From positions 42,970,271 through 43,034,270 of the forward strand of contig NC_030827.1 of the NCBI RefSeq assembly GCF_001704415.2: a stretch of DNA of 64,000 nucleotides, read 5' to 3'. The position numbers were made by a program, and so were the translations under genes. This DNA is from Capra hircus (taxonomy: Eukaryota > Chordata > Mammalia > Artiodactyla > Bovidae). A model generated the notes under the pieces. It was not told the DNA's origin. It made no database searches and worked only from the letters and a program-made list of their open reading frames with translations. Positions 48,150-58,804 of the stretch are shown one piece after another. The first letter of the stretch is position 1. Each line of letters begins with the position of its first letter.

Positions 48150-48775
48150 TGATCATGCCTCTTCTCTTTTTAAAAACCTTTAATAACTTCTAAATGCTTT
48201 ATAATCTCAAACCCAACATGCCCTCAAAATTTCCAGAAAGATCTCCATTTCATCTTGCCCTCCTCTTTACCCCTCTCATTTTATTTGAGCCACTTGGGTT
48301 TTTCTAAAGTCCTGAAGTCCCACACACTCTATTTTGGGATTGTGGTACTTCACAACTACTTCAAACTTAACTACTATTTTTCCTTCTTTTTTTGGTCATG
48401 CCACTTCACATGTTGGACCTTAATTCCCCAACCAGAGATCAGAACACACTCCATGCAAGGAAGCTAGGAGTTTTAACCACTGGACGGCCAGGGAAGTTCC
48501 TAACTTAACTACTCTTTCAAACCTCAAATTGAAAATTTTTTCTCTATAGAAATCCTCTCCTAAATTCACAGTTTAGGCTAAAGTCTTCTATGAAAGAATC
48601 TCATTGTACAGGATACGTCTCTACTTTGCACAATTGAAGTGAATGGGATGTTTATTTTAAAGTAATTTTTTAATGGCTATTTTACCCATTGACATCTAGA
48701 CCCCTTGAGGCACAGAGGCTGCTGCATACTCTCTTGTGTGCCTAGTGCCTGACATTTAGTAGGAATAGAGAAGAT
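48150..48775 (+). repeat. L2 LINE 3' end, split by CHR SINE
   Basis: AACCTTTAATAACTTCTAAATGC, TTGCCCTCCTCTTTACCCC and CTAGACCCCTTGAGGCACAGAGG, then GTGCCTAGTGCCTGACATTTAGTAGGAATAG, follow the L2 3' consensus order. It is interrupted by a CHR-1-like SINE at 48376-48501. Confidence 0.7.
48376..48501 (-). mobile_element. CHR-1-like SINE with perfect 12-bp TSD
   Basis: TTTTTTTGGTCATGCCAC...AATTCCCCAACCAGAGATCAGAACACAC...TTTTAACCACTGGACGGCCAGGGAAGTTC is the reverse of the short tRNA-derived CHR-1 SINE. The duplication AACTTAACTACT lies at 48364-48375 and 48502-48513. Confidence 0.88.
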
Positions 48776-48940
48776 GGTTGTAGATTAACTACCTTGTGAA
48801 AGTACTTTCCTATAAAAGATGTTAAGTGGCCTGGAAGAGTTTTTTTGTCTAGACAAGTTCATTAAGGAAACAAGACAAGTGTTCTCATGTGTTTGAGAAG
48901 TGTTCTGTACTGTTTTGATTCCCTCCACATCTGTTACGTA

Positions 48941-48980
48941 CATACATATATATATATATGTATACATATATATATATGTT
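48941..48980. repeat. (TA)n/(ATGTATAC) tract
   Basis: CATACATATATATATATATGTATACATATATATATATG is nearly self-complementary AT repeat DNA. Confidence 0.93.
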
Positions 48981-48984
48981 TCAT

Positions 48985-49245
48985 TATTTTGGCTATTCTG
49001 GGTTTGCATTGCTGCATGGTTTTTCTCTAGTTGTGGTGAGAAGGGACTACTCTCTAACTGGGGGCACTGGCTTCTCACTGGGATGACTTCTCTTGTTGTG
49101 GAGCACAGGCTCTAGGCCCTCGGGCTTCAGTAGTTGTGGTGCACGGGCTGAATTGCTCCATGTCATGTGAAATCTTCCCAGAGCAGGGGTAGAACTTGTG
49201 TCCCCTGCACTGGCAGACAGATTCCTAACCAGTGGGCCACTGGTT
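48985..49245 (-). mobile_element. CHR-2-like SINE, minus strand
   Basis: GCATTGCTGCATGGTTTTTCTCTAGTTGTGG, TTCTCTTGTTGTGGAGCACAGGCTCTAGG, CTTCAGTAGTTGTGGTGCACGGGC and the head end TTCCTAACCAGTGGGCCAC. No clean target duplication was found. Confidence 0.87.
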
Positions 49246-49317
49246 ATTTTCTCACTTATTTGTTAATGTCTGCTTTTAAGAGTGGTATAGAAATAGGTTG
49301 ATGTGCTTACCTGTCAG

Positions 49318-49525
49318 ACCCTTGGTTGTCAGCCAGGCTGATTGAACTTTTCAAGGGCCTTCTGGCAATGTCTGGAGAGATTTTTGCTTGTCACATGGTT
49401 AGGGTGTCGGGTACTGGCATCTAGAGGAATGTATGAAGCTAAGATTCTACAATGTATGATGAAGGTATTCAAAGCCAGAAATTATCCAGCTAACATGCCA
49501 GTAGTACAGAGACTGAGAAACCCTG
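49318..49525 (+). mobile_element. MER20 (hAT-Charlie) fossil
   Basis: TTCTGGCAATGTCTGGAGAGATTTTTG, GGTACTGGCATCTAGAGG and CTACAATGTATGATGAAG, then GAGACTGAGAAACCCTG at the right end, match MER20 in consensus orientation. The left inverted repeat is eroded. Confidence 0.75.
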
Positions 49526-49669
49526 ATATGGGGGAGAGTGAGACTCTGAGTTATGTCCTGGGTAAACAAAGTTTCTCTAATACAGCATGACAGTATGTTA
49601 CTTTAGTATTTATTTTGGATACTTATATAGACATAAATGTTAGCCATTTCATAATGTGTAACTGGTTTA

Positions 49670-49760
49670 TTTAGAGTCTAGTACAAATAGCTTTCCACAC
49701 TGAACACAATCTCTTGCGCATTATTGGCATTCAATAAATCTTTGTTGAATTCAATTTTAT
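49670..49760 (+). repeat. L2/MIR-type 3' end
   Basis: AGTCTAGTACAAATAGC ... GCATTATTGGCATTCAATAAATCTTTGTTGAATTC is the well-known 3' end shared by L2 and MIR. Confidence 0.65.
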
Positions 49761-51144
49761 TTGGCACATCACTCCAGCTTGTCAACATCATTTTGTGCTC
49801 AGGACTTGATATCTAAATTATATCTAACTTCCTATTTTCATGTCAGGCACAAAGTTGTACAGTATAGCATCTATGTTATTGATAGAAATAGTGGGCAGGA
49901 GAAGACCATACACTAAGGTGAAATCCTGTAGATTCCATTTTGAAATATAAACATTTTTGTACTATCATTTCATCACAGTAGTACACTTGATCCTGTGACA
50001 ACTGCTTTGTGTAACTTTGCCATTCATTAATGAAAAAATGTGATTATGTTTTCAAGAAGTGTTCACATATAGAAAGAAATATGAAAAGTAATATTTTAGA
50101 GTAATTGTAAAAATGGGTTAATGTTTAAATGTATTGAATTATTCATACATATTGCTATAAGTGTATTGTGTCTTCTATAGAAAAATGGACAAAGATCAAT
50201 AAAAAATTACACAAAAAATTATTTTAAAATATGAAGCATTTAGAAATTATAGTGAACAGTATTGAACACATATTTTTCAGGCATTAGGCTAAATGCTGTT
50301 CATGCACTTTCTTGACTTACTCTGAAGTATGTATTATTTTTATCTATATTTGATGGGCTCATCAAGGAAAGTAATTTGCCAAGATTCCTTAGCTATAAAG
50401 GGATGTAAGAGAATATATTTAAATTCACTTTTGGTTAACCACTTGCAAATTGAACAACTGCATGATAGATTTTGCATTACAGATTAGGGAAATTTAAAAA
50501 TATAATAATATACAATGTTGTAAATCTTGGAATAAAATGTATACACATACACATTGATGGAGATGAGGTCTTTACCTCAATGGAAATCAACTGACAATGT
50601 TCTCAAGCATCATAAAAATATATTTATGCTCTAACCTATAGTCCTACATATAATTATCTTAAACAAAAATAAAATTTAAAATAATTTTTTCTATATAAAC
50701 ATTTATTTATGTGTAACCTTATTATTATTTAGAATGGCAAGAAAGTTTAATTAAATATTCAGAAGCAATTTAAATAAATTAGAAAATGACCAACTGAGGA
50801 AACATTATGAATATTATTGGGGACTATTTTAATTCTGAAGATTATGGAACAACCTAAAAACATTTTCTTGGTATCATTCCAAGCAAGAAATGCGTAGAGT
50901 AAACTGATTGTCACTTTATCAAAATATGCCTGCCTGTAACAAAATATCTGGAAAAGAGTATGTGAGAAGTAGCAGCAACTCTAATGTAGCAGCAGTATAA
51001 GTATATCAATGGACAGTAAACTTATAGTGCAAATATATGCCATTCAAGTCTATGAATACCAAAAATAAAAGAATTCACTTTTAGGCTATATTACAGAATC
51101 TGTCATCCATTCAGAAGAAAATAATTTAGCCATGCTCCCTATTT
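49761..51144. other. Mostly unassigned; MIR trace at 50265-50420
   Basis: 50265-50420 (TTCAGGCATTAGGCTAAATGCTG, AGTAATTTGCCAAGATTCCTTAGCTA) resembles MIR in reverse. The rest is AT-rich with no recognised family. Confidence 0.45.
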
Positions 51145-51318
51145 CAGGGTTTCTCAACATCCAAACTATTGACAGTTTGGGCTCCATAATTCTTTGTTGT
51201 GGAGGACAACACTGTGTATTGTCAGTGTTTAGAAGCAAGTCTGTCCTCTGTTCAACTAGAAATCATTGCATTTCTCCCCGACCCCTGATCCTCCACTATA
51301 ACAACCACGTGAAATATC
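51145..51318 (-). mobile_element. MER20 (hAT-Charlie) fossil, reverse orientation
   Basis: It starts CAGGGTTTCTCAACATCC, followed by ACTATTGACAGTTTGGGC, CATAATTCTTTGTTGTGGAGG and CACTATAACAACCA. It is truncated at the right. A second MER20 lies at 49.3 kb in the opposite orientation. Confidence 0.78.
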
Positions 51319-51329
51319 ATTTTGCTAGA

Positions 51330-51660
51330 AGATTGGTTGCAAAACTGGCCAAAACATTCCTCTGTGTGTATCAATGTATCTGTAATTTGACTTTGTACTT
51401 CTTTTCAGGTGGGCTCTATTTTTCTACCCCTTTAATCTGGCCTAGCTTTGTGACCTATTTTGGGTAGTACAATGAGCTGGCAGTAATGGGTCCCAGTTCC
51501 AAGCCCAGGTCTTGTGAGGCCACTCATTCTTCCACTTGCGATTTTTTTGTACTCCTGCCTCCCTTCTGAATAAACCAAATTAGAAGATCAGAAGGAGAAG
51601 CACAACATGGATCAGAGTACAGTTAATCAGATGTCTCAGCTGTCTACAGGATCTTTAATT
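51330..51660 (+). repeat. MLT1-type MaLR LTR remnant
   Basis: TTCTACCCCTTTAATCTGGCCTAGCTTTGTGACCTATTTTGGGTAGTACAATG, CCAGTTCCAAGCCCAGG and CACAACATGGATCAGAG follow the MLT1H-K type consensus order. Confidence 0.65.
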
Positions 51661-52329
51661 TCCCATCAAGCAGTAGAAACCATCACATCTTGAGGCGTGT
51701 TTATTTTGACCACATAAGTAGCTAGATTTTTACTCTAAGATACAATTTGTTTTTACTTGATTAGAGCCAATTAGGCTTATTCAATTTATTTCACACTTTT
51801 TTCAATTAATTTGTGTTTTATGGAAGTAAATGGAGTTGCAAGGGAAAACAACCTATTATTTTAATATATAAATATTTGTGAGAAATAGGTTGAAACTGCT
51901 GGGATATTTTGTGAAAATAATAAAGTTTGCAGATTAATGAAGTAAACAGTATAATTGTATTCTCGCAGTAGGACACTGCTGATGCTAAGATTGTTTGTAC
52001 TGAAATCTTTGTATTGTATAAATTTTCCATTTCCTTTTAGCAACCTGTATGATAAATATTCTGATAAAGGCTTTAGAAAATGTTCTCATCTTATGTCGTA
52101 GTCCTAACAATAATTTAATATGAGATCTTTTCTTATCCTAATTTGATAGTTGGTGCTAGGTTTTGTTTAAAATTTTCTGAGGACATATTGAGCAACCATA
52201 TTGATACGGAGATACAAAAATATTTCTAGATTTTGAATTATATGTGTTTAAAACTTTTCTACTGACATCTTTCAAATTTCTTGCAGCTTCCTTACTTAAA
52301 ATTTAGACATTGTGATCAGCCAATTGCAA
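51661..52329. other. Unassigned AT-rich DNA
   Basis: No repeat family is recognised. The overlapping short minus-strand frames at 51818-52043 are not convincing. Confidence 0.45.
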
Positions 52330-52830
52330 GAGTGGCCCCAGTTTCCCCCCTTACCCTATGTCCTTAGAATGTAACTTTATAGCTCCATCTATCGAGAAGT
52401 TCAATTTATTTTCTCACTCACACTCTGACCTATCCTGTAACTTACTTTGGCCATTAGAACGTGGTAGAGGACATAATGCAGCAGCTCTGCTACTAGACCT
52501 TGAAACAGTGCTTTTTCTTGTTGTCTTGGACTCCTCCCGCTACATGAAAACTAGCCTGACCAAGCCCACTGGAGGAAGGGAGAACACATGAAGTAGAGCC
52601 TTTGAATCACCCATGTGAGGCCAAGCTAGACAGGCCAGCACCCATCCAACCTGCTGACTGTTTGCAGACTAAGAGCAAACCCAGCTGAAATCAACCTCAC
52701 CCAGAGCAATAAGCAAAACCATCCAGGTGACATGCCATCTCATGGGAAATAATGAATCTTCTCTTTTTAAGCCACTATGTTTTGGAGCGGTTTGTTACAC
52801 AGTTGTAACAAACTGCATAATATAAAATCA
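52330..52830 (+). repeat. MLT1-type MaLR LTR
   Basis: The diagnostic phrases GTAACTTACTTTGGCCATTAGAACGTGG, GTTGTCTTGGACTCC and CTGACTGTTTGCAGACTAAGAGC, then the 3' end TTTTTAAGCCACTATGTTTTGGAGCGGTTTGTTACACAG, are in order. It is an old solo LTR. Confidence 0.75.
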
Positions 52831-53161
52831 TTTCCACAATTTTTATACCTCATATGTGAAGATTAAATGGCATTACTTGTAAGAAAAAAACACCCATATA
52901 TGTTTGCCCAATATTAGTTTACATAATAGCTAATATAACTTTATATAATAATGCCAAAATTACTTTATAAATTAACTGTATGCATTTTCTAAATAAACAA
53001 ATTCTATAAATTACTTTATACATATGATATATTTTTATGAGTTTTAATTTTACTGATTATTTGAAATTAGCAATAAAATGAAGACATTAACACTTTTTCC
53101 TACATGAGCTTGAAAACATTGATTCCCAAATTGTATTTTGAATTTGAGAAGCCATTGTTGT
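52831..53161. other. Unassigned AT-rich DNA
   Basis: I recognise nothing here. It is the left flank of the young L1 insertion. Confidence 0.5.
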
Positions 53162-53513
53162 TATAAAATTATTATTATTATTTTTTACTTTGTTTTTTTT
53201 TGAATTTTTTTAGTTTTTTATTTTTTTAATTTTAAAATCTTTAATTCTTACATGCGTTCCCAAACATGAACCCCCCTCCCACCTCCCTCCCCATAACATG
53301 TCTCTGGGTCATCCCCATGCACCAGCCCCAAGCATGCTGTATCCTGCGTCAGACATAGACTGGCGATTCAATTCTTACATGATTGTATACATGTTAGAAT
53401 GCCATTCTCCCAAATCATCCCACCCTCTCCCTCTCCCTCTGAGTCCAAAAGTCCGTTATACACATCTGTGTGTTTTTTCCTGTCTTGCATACAGGGTCGT
53501 CATTGCCATCTTC

Positions 53514-55475
53514 CTAAATTCCATATATATGTGTTAGTATACTGTATTGGTGTTTTTCTTTCTGGCTTACTTCACTCTGTATAATTGGCTCCAGTTTCAT
53601 CCATCTCATCAGAACTGATTCAAATGAATTCTTTCTAACGGCTGAGTAATACTCCATTGTGTACATGCACCACAGCTTTCTTATCCATTCATCTGTTGAT
53701 GGACATTTAGGTTGTTTCCATGTCCTGGCTATTATAAACAGTGCTGCGATGAACATTGGGGTACATGTGTCTCTTTCAATTCTGGTTTCCTTGGTGTGTA
53801 TGCCCAGAAGTGGGATTGCTGGGTCATAAGGTAGTTCTATTTGCAATTTTTTAAGGAATCTCCACACTGTTCTCCATAGTGGCTGTACTAGTTTGCATTC
53901 CCACCAACAGTATAGGAGGGTTCCCTTTTCTCCACACCCTCTCTAGCATTTATTGCTAGCAGATTTTTGGATCGCAGCCATTCTGACTGGTGTGAAGTGG
54001 TACCTCATTGTGGTTTTGATTTGCATTTCTCTAATAATGAGTGATGTTGAGCATCTTTTCATGTGTTTGTTAGCCATCCGTATGTCTTCTTTGGAGAAAT
54101 GTCTATTTAGTTCTTTGGCCCATTTTTTGATTGGGTCGTTTATTTTTCTGGAATTGAGCTGCAGAAGTTGCTTGTATATTTTTGAGATTAGTTGTTTGTC
54201 AGTTGCTTCATTTGCTATTATTTTCTCCCATTCAGAAGGCTGTCTTTTCACCTTGCTTATATTTTCCTTTGTTGTGCAGAAGCTTTTAATTTTAATTAGA
54301 TCCCATTTGTTTATTTTTGCTTTTATTTCCAGAATTCTGGGAGGTGGATCATAGAGGATCCTGCTGTGATTTATGTCGGAGAGTGTTTTGCCTATGTTCT
54401 CCTCTAGGAGTTTTATAGTTTCTGGTCTTACATTTAGATCTTTAATCCATTTTGAGTTTATTTTTGTGTGCGGTGTTAGAAAGTGATCTAGTTTCATTCT
54501 TTTACAAGTGGTTGACCAGTTTTCCCAGCACCACTTGTTAAAGAGATTGTCTTTACTCCATTGTATATTCTTGCCTACTTTGTCAAAGATAAGGTGTCCA
54601 TATGTGTGTGGATTTATCTCTGGGCTTTCTATTTTGTTCCATTGATCTATATGTCTGTCTTTGTGCCAGTACCATACTGTTTTGATGACTGTGGCTTTGT
54701 AGTAGAGCCTGAATTCAGGCAAGTTGATTCCTCCAGTTCCATTCTTCTTTCTCAAGATTGCTTTGGCTATTCGAGGTTTTTTGTATTTCCATACAAATCT
54801 TGAAATTATTTGTTCTAGTTCTGTGAAAAATATGACTGGTAGCTTGATAGTGATTGCATTGAATTTGTAAATTGCTTTGGGTAATATACTCATTTTCACT
54901 ATATTGATTCTTCCGATCCATGAACATGGTATATTTCTCCATCTATTAGTGTCCTCTTTGATTTCTTTCATCAGTGTTTTATAGTTTTCTATATATAGGT
55001 CTTTAGTTTCTTTAGGTAGATATATTCCTGAGTATTTTATTCTTTTCGTTGCAATGGTGAATGGAATTGTTTCCTTAATTTCTTTTTCTACTTTCTCATT
55101 ACTAGTGTATAGGAATGCAAGGGATTTCTGTGTGTTGATTTTACATCCTGCAACTTTACTATATTCATTGATGAGCTCTTGTAATTTTCTGGTGGAGTCT
55201 TTAGGGTTTTCCATGTAGAGGATCATGTCATCTGCAAACAGTGAGAGTTTTACTTCTTCTTTTCCAATTTGGATTCCTTTTATTTCTTTTTCTGCTCTGA
55301 TTGCTGTGGCCAAAACTTCCAGAACTATGTTGAATAGTAGCGGTGAAAGTGGACACCCTTGTCTTGTTCCTGACTTTAGGGGAAATGCTTTCAATTTTTC
55401 ACCATTGAGGATAATGTTTGCTGTGGGTTTGTCATATATAGCTTTTATTATGTTGAGGTATATTCCTTCTGTAAT
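53514..55475 (-). pseudogene. L1 ORF2 C-terminal two-thirds (RT motifs B, C and Cys region)
   Basis: The minus-strand frame reads through RT motif B (SGTRQGCPLSPLLFNIVLE), motif C FADDMILY (catalytic box at 55227-55238) and the thumb/connection (FVWKYKKPRIAKAILRKKNG), to the C-terminal segment LPYDPAIPLLGIHTKE. It stays open except for a TAG at 53943-53945, where relatives have a tryptophan before RGCGEKG. Apart from that stop the frame continues in phase to 53514. It lacks the endonuclease and RT motif A on this strand. The initiating methionine of the open frame lies in the inverted piece and is meaningless. Confidence 0.92.
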
Positions 55476-55990
55476 CAGAAATCTTCCAGCAAACAAAAGC
55501 CCAGGTCCAGATGGCTTCACAGCTGAATTCTACCAAAAATTTCGAGAAGAGCTAACACCTATCCTACTCAAACTCTTCCAGAAAATTGCAGAGGAAGGTA
55601 AACTTCCAAACTCATTCTATGAGGCCACCATCACCCTAATACCAAAACCTGACAAAGATGTCACAAAAAAAGAAAACTACAGGCCAATATCACTGATGAA
55701 CATAGATGCAACAATCCTCAACAAAATTCTAGCAATCAGAATCCAACAACACATTAAAAAGATCATACACCATGACCAAGTGGGCTTTATCCCAGGGATG
55801 CAAGGATTCTTCAATATCTGCAAATCAATCAATGTAATTCACCACATTAACAAATTGAAAAATAAAAGCCATATGATTATCTCAATAGATGCAGAGAAGG
55901 CCTTTGACAAAATTCAACATCCATTTATGATAAAAACTCTCCAGAAAGCAGGAATAGAAGGAACATACCTCAACATAATAAAAGCTATAT
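55476..55990 (+). pseudogene. Inverted L1 ORF2 segment (RT fingers and motif A)
   Basis: The plus-strand frame reads NLPANKSPGPDGFTAEFYQK, then TLIPKPDKDVTKKENYRPIS, HDQVGFIPGMQGFFNI and motif A SIDAEKAFD at 55882-55908. It ends at GTYLNIIKAI. It is open and well conserved. It is the part immediately upstream of the minus-strand segment in a normal ORF2, so the inversion cuts the reverse transcriptase between motifs A and B. Confidence 0.94.
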
Positions 55991-56088
55991 AAAATTATTT
56001 TAAAATAGAAAAATCCATTAAAATGTTCTTTTAAAAAACTAATTTGAATGTTCTAAGTTTTGAAAACTTAAAAAAATCTAATTTGAAT

Positions 56089-56399
56089 TATGAAAGTGAA
56101 AGTCACTCAGTCATGTCCAACTCTTTACAACCCCATGGACTGTATAGTCTATGGAATTCTCCAGGAATACTGGAATGGTTAGTGATTCCCTTCTCCAGGG
56201 GATCTTCCCAACCCAGGGGTCAAATTCAGGTCTCCCACATTGTATGCAGATTGTTTACCAGCTGAGCCACAAGGGAAGCCCATGAATACTGGAATGCGTA
56301 GCCTATCCTTTCTCCAGAGTATCTTCCGGACCCAGAAATTGAACCGGGGTCTCTTGCATTGCAGGCAAATTCTTTACCAACTGAGCTATCAAGGTAGCC
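56089..56399 (-). mobile_element. Two-headed Bov-tA SINE, minus strand, 11-bp TSD
   Basis: Bov-A tail (GAAAGTGAAAGTCACTCAG), head ending GAGCCACAAGGGAAGCCC, then ATGAATACTGGAATGCGTAG and a second head ending GAGCTATCAAGGTAGCC. The perfect duplication CTAATTTGAAT lies at 56078-56088 and 56400-56410. It sits just beyond the L1 3' flank. Confidence 0.95.
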
Positions 56400-56429
56400 C
56401 TAATTTGAATGTTAATAAATTTATAAATA

Positions 56430-56633
56430 AGATTCCCTGATGGCTCATATGGTAAAGAATCTGCCTGCAATTCAGGAAACCCAGGTACCATCCCTGGATC
56501 TGGAATATCCTCTGGAGAAGGGAATGGCGACTCACTCTAATATTTTTGCCTGGAGAATTCCATGGACAGAGGAGCCTACTGAGCTACAGGCCATGAGGTT
56601 GCAAAGAGTTGGACATGACTGAATGACTAACAC
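56430..56633 (+). mobile_element. Bov-tA SINE (source of a local duplicate)
   Basis: It starts AGATTCCCTGATGGCTCATATGG and ends CTGAATGACTAACAC. Its 3' 125 bases plus 64 bases of flank recur at 58118-58307. Confidence 0.94.
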
Positions 56634-56697
56634 ACTTAAGTATACACACATTTCTCATTTAAATATGAAGCAAAAACAAATAAACAAACCAACTGTC
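56506..56697 (+). repeat. Duplicated block, copy A (SINE 3' part plus unique flank)
   Basis: It runs from ATATCCTCTGGAGAAGG to the non-SINE flank TTTCTCATTTAAATATGAAG and AAACAAACCAACTGTC. It is about 93% identical by eye to copy B at 58118-58307. Confidence 0.9.
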
Positions 56698-57354
56698 CAG
56701 ATTTAACTGGTTCAAAATGTCTTAAAAAAAAGATATATAAGCATTTAGTTATTTAAAACAATTATTGAAAATAGAAACAGGGAAAAATGAGAGAACCTAA
56801 ACAATGAATTTGAAACTCATTCTTGCTACTTGAACAGAATAATCATGAACAGTTTTAAGCCATTGCTAAATGATAGCAGATTCTCTATAATAAGGGAATG
56901 TTTACTCTGTTCTGATAAAGATAGGTGTTACTGGAATTTTCTCCCATGGCAGGACACATATGGGAAAATACCATTTACTATGAGTTTACTGACTTGGCTC
57001 AGGAATTGTCTTATTTGTACTGATGGCTACTGGCAAAAGCCAACAATATTTGTTTCAAAATTCTGCTGAAATCCTGTGCTATTCTAGTCTAGATAACTTT
57101 TGCAGCTTCTATGCTTTTCAGGGGCTTCTATAAACTACTGGCTTTCATTCTTTTATCCTTGTTTGAGATGACATTGTCATTCATGACTGCACAGGACTAT
57201 AAATGATGATCTAATGTCACTTATCTAATTACTTCGCATCCTGCACTAAAGTTTAATCCTCCTGGATCAATATCAGCTCTCAGCTTGGCATTCAACAAAC
57301 AAGCATTGGCATGTATATGGATATATCTTCAGGGAATAAGAGTAAAGAGCTTCT
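56698..57354. other. Unassigned DNA
   Basis: Plus-strand frame 56830-57069 (79 codons) has no recognisable domain. No repeat family is seen. Confidence 0.45.
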
Positions 57355-57681
57355 TTACTGAAGCATTACTGACATAAAAAAATTGTACATATTTAATATA
57401 TACATCTTGATGAATTTTAAAATAAGTACACACCCATCATACTCTCACCATAAACAATACGTAGACTTCACAATCCCCTCTAAAACTTTCCTTTCTCCAT
57501 CTTTTATTTATGATAAAAACATTTGAAATGAGTTCTACTCTCTTAAATTTAGGTATTATACTTTGCATAATGTCCTCCAAATTCACCTGTGTTATAGAAA
57601 ATGGTAAAAAATCCCTTCCTCTTTAAAGCTAATATTCTCTTGTTTCTGTGTATATGAATATACACACATATGTATACATAT

Positions 57682-57951
57682 GGCACCCCACTCCAGTACT
57701 CTTGCCTGGAAAATCCCATGGATGGAGGAGCCTGGTAGGCTGCAGTCCATGGGGTCGCCAAGAGTCAGACACGCCTGAATGACTTCACTTTCACTTTTCA
57801 CTTTCATGCATTGGAGAAGGAAATGGCAACCCACTCCGGTGTTCTTGCTTGGAGAATCCCAGGGACGGGGGAGCCTGGTGGGCTGCCGTCTATGGGGTCT
57901 CACAGAGTCGGACACGACTGAAGCGACTTAGCAGCAGCAGCAGCAGCAGCA
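57682..57951 (+). mobile_element. Bov-A2 dimer SINE with (AGC)n tail
   Basis: It has the same build as 18721-19001 but the first unit is 5'-truncated (starts GGCACCCCACTCC). Linker CACTTTTCACTTTCATGCATTGG, second unit, then seven GCA units. It inserted in AT-rich L1 sequence. Confidence 0.95.
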
Positions 57952-57971
57952 TATGCATATATATATAATAT

Positions 57972-58100
57972 GGGAGAAGGAAATGGTAACCGACTCCAAT
58001 ATTCTTGCCTGGAGAATCCTGTGGACAGTGGAGCCTGGAGGGCTGCTGTCCATAGGGTCGCACATAGTGGGACACGACTGAAGTGACTTAGCATAGCATA
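57972..58100 (+). mobile_element. Bov-A monomer
   Basis: GGGAGAAGGAAATGGTAACCGACTCC to GACACGACTGAAGTGACTTAGCATAGC is a single unit. The tail repeats GCATA instead of AGC, and TATATAATAT-type DNA flanks both sides. Confidence 0.93.
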
Positions 58101-58117
58101 TATAATATACTATATAT

Positions 58118-58307
58118 ATATCCTCTGGAGAAGGGAATGGCAACTCACTCGAGTATTTTTGCCTGGAGAATTCCATGGACAGAGGAGTCTACTGGGCTAC
58201 AGTCATGAGGTTGCAAAGAGTTGGACATGACTGAATGACTAACACTAAAGTATACAAACATTTCTCATTTAAATATGAGGCAAAGGCAAATAAACAAACC
58301 AACTGTC
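58118..58307 (+). repeat. Duplicated block, copy B (SINE 3' part plus flank)
   Basis: It matches 56506-56697 including 60-odd bases outside the SINE (TTTCTCATTTAAATATGAGG, AAACAAACCAACTGTC). About 14 differences including gaps were counted by eye. It is followed by a degenerate repeat of AAACAAAC..CCAACT at 58313-58330. Confidence 0.9.
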
Positions 58308-58804
58308 TATATAAACAAACAAGCCAACTATATATATTATATAATATATATAATATTTTCTGTATGTAACCATGTTTTTTCCCACATCTTGCCTATTATA
58401 ATTAACATTGGACTGTTAATATCTCATTGAGATCTTAATTTTAATTCTTTTGGATAAATATCCAGAAGTGTGAATTTTAAATCAAATAGTCGTTCTATTT
58501 TTAACATTATGAAGAACCTAAAGCCTCTACTCTCTGCTACTTTTCCTGTACCAATTTACATTCACACCAACAATATGCAAAATTCCTTTTTCTCCACATC
58601 CTCGAAAGTGCTTGTTACCTCCGTTGTTTTAGATAATACTATCCAAATAGAGGAAAAAGTAATGCCTCATTGTGATTTTAATTTCCCTTTCCCTGGTGCT
58701 TAGTGATATTGAGCACTTTTTCATGTACTTGGCCATTTTTATGTCTTCTTTAGAGAAATATCTATGAATATTTTAATTGAGTTATTTGCCTTTTTTTAAT
58801 TGAG

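Larger units (their letters stand above)
53162..55999 (-). mobile_element. Young artiodactyl L1, minus strand, 5'-inverted, with 12-bp TSD
   Basis: The A-tail complement and 3' UTR lie at 53174-53510 (GAACCCCCCTCCCACCTCCC, TGTATCCTGCGTCAGACATAG) and the ORF2 end at 53514-55475. At about 55476 the strand flips, and 55476-55990 carries the adjoining upstream ORF2 segment on the plus strand. About 30 bases around GAACATACCTCAACATAATAAAAGC occur in both parts (55430-55471 reversed and 55957-55987). TATAAAATTATT flanks the whole at 53162-53173 and 55988-55999. This is a classic twin-priming product. Low divergence suggests relative youth. Confidence 0.95.

Noticed and set aside
53943..55520. 525-codon open frame as a possible host gene
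   Set aside because: It is L1 ORF2 with FADD and RQGCPLSP motifs. It begins in an inverted segment and lacks endonuclease and RT motif A.
55225..55992. 255-codon plus-strand frame as an independent gene
   Set aside because: Its first part is antisense of the minus-strand L1, and the rest (from 55476) is the inverted L1 ORF2 segment.
56088..58260. Tandem gene cluster or satellite array
   Set aside because: The repetition is explained by individual Bov-tA, Bov-A2 and Bov-A insertions with separate TSDs, plus one 190-bp duplicate.
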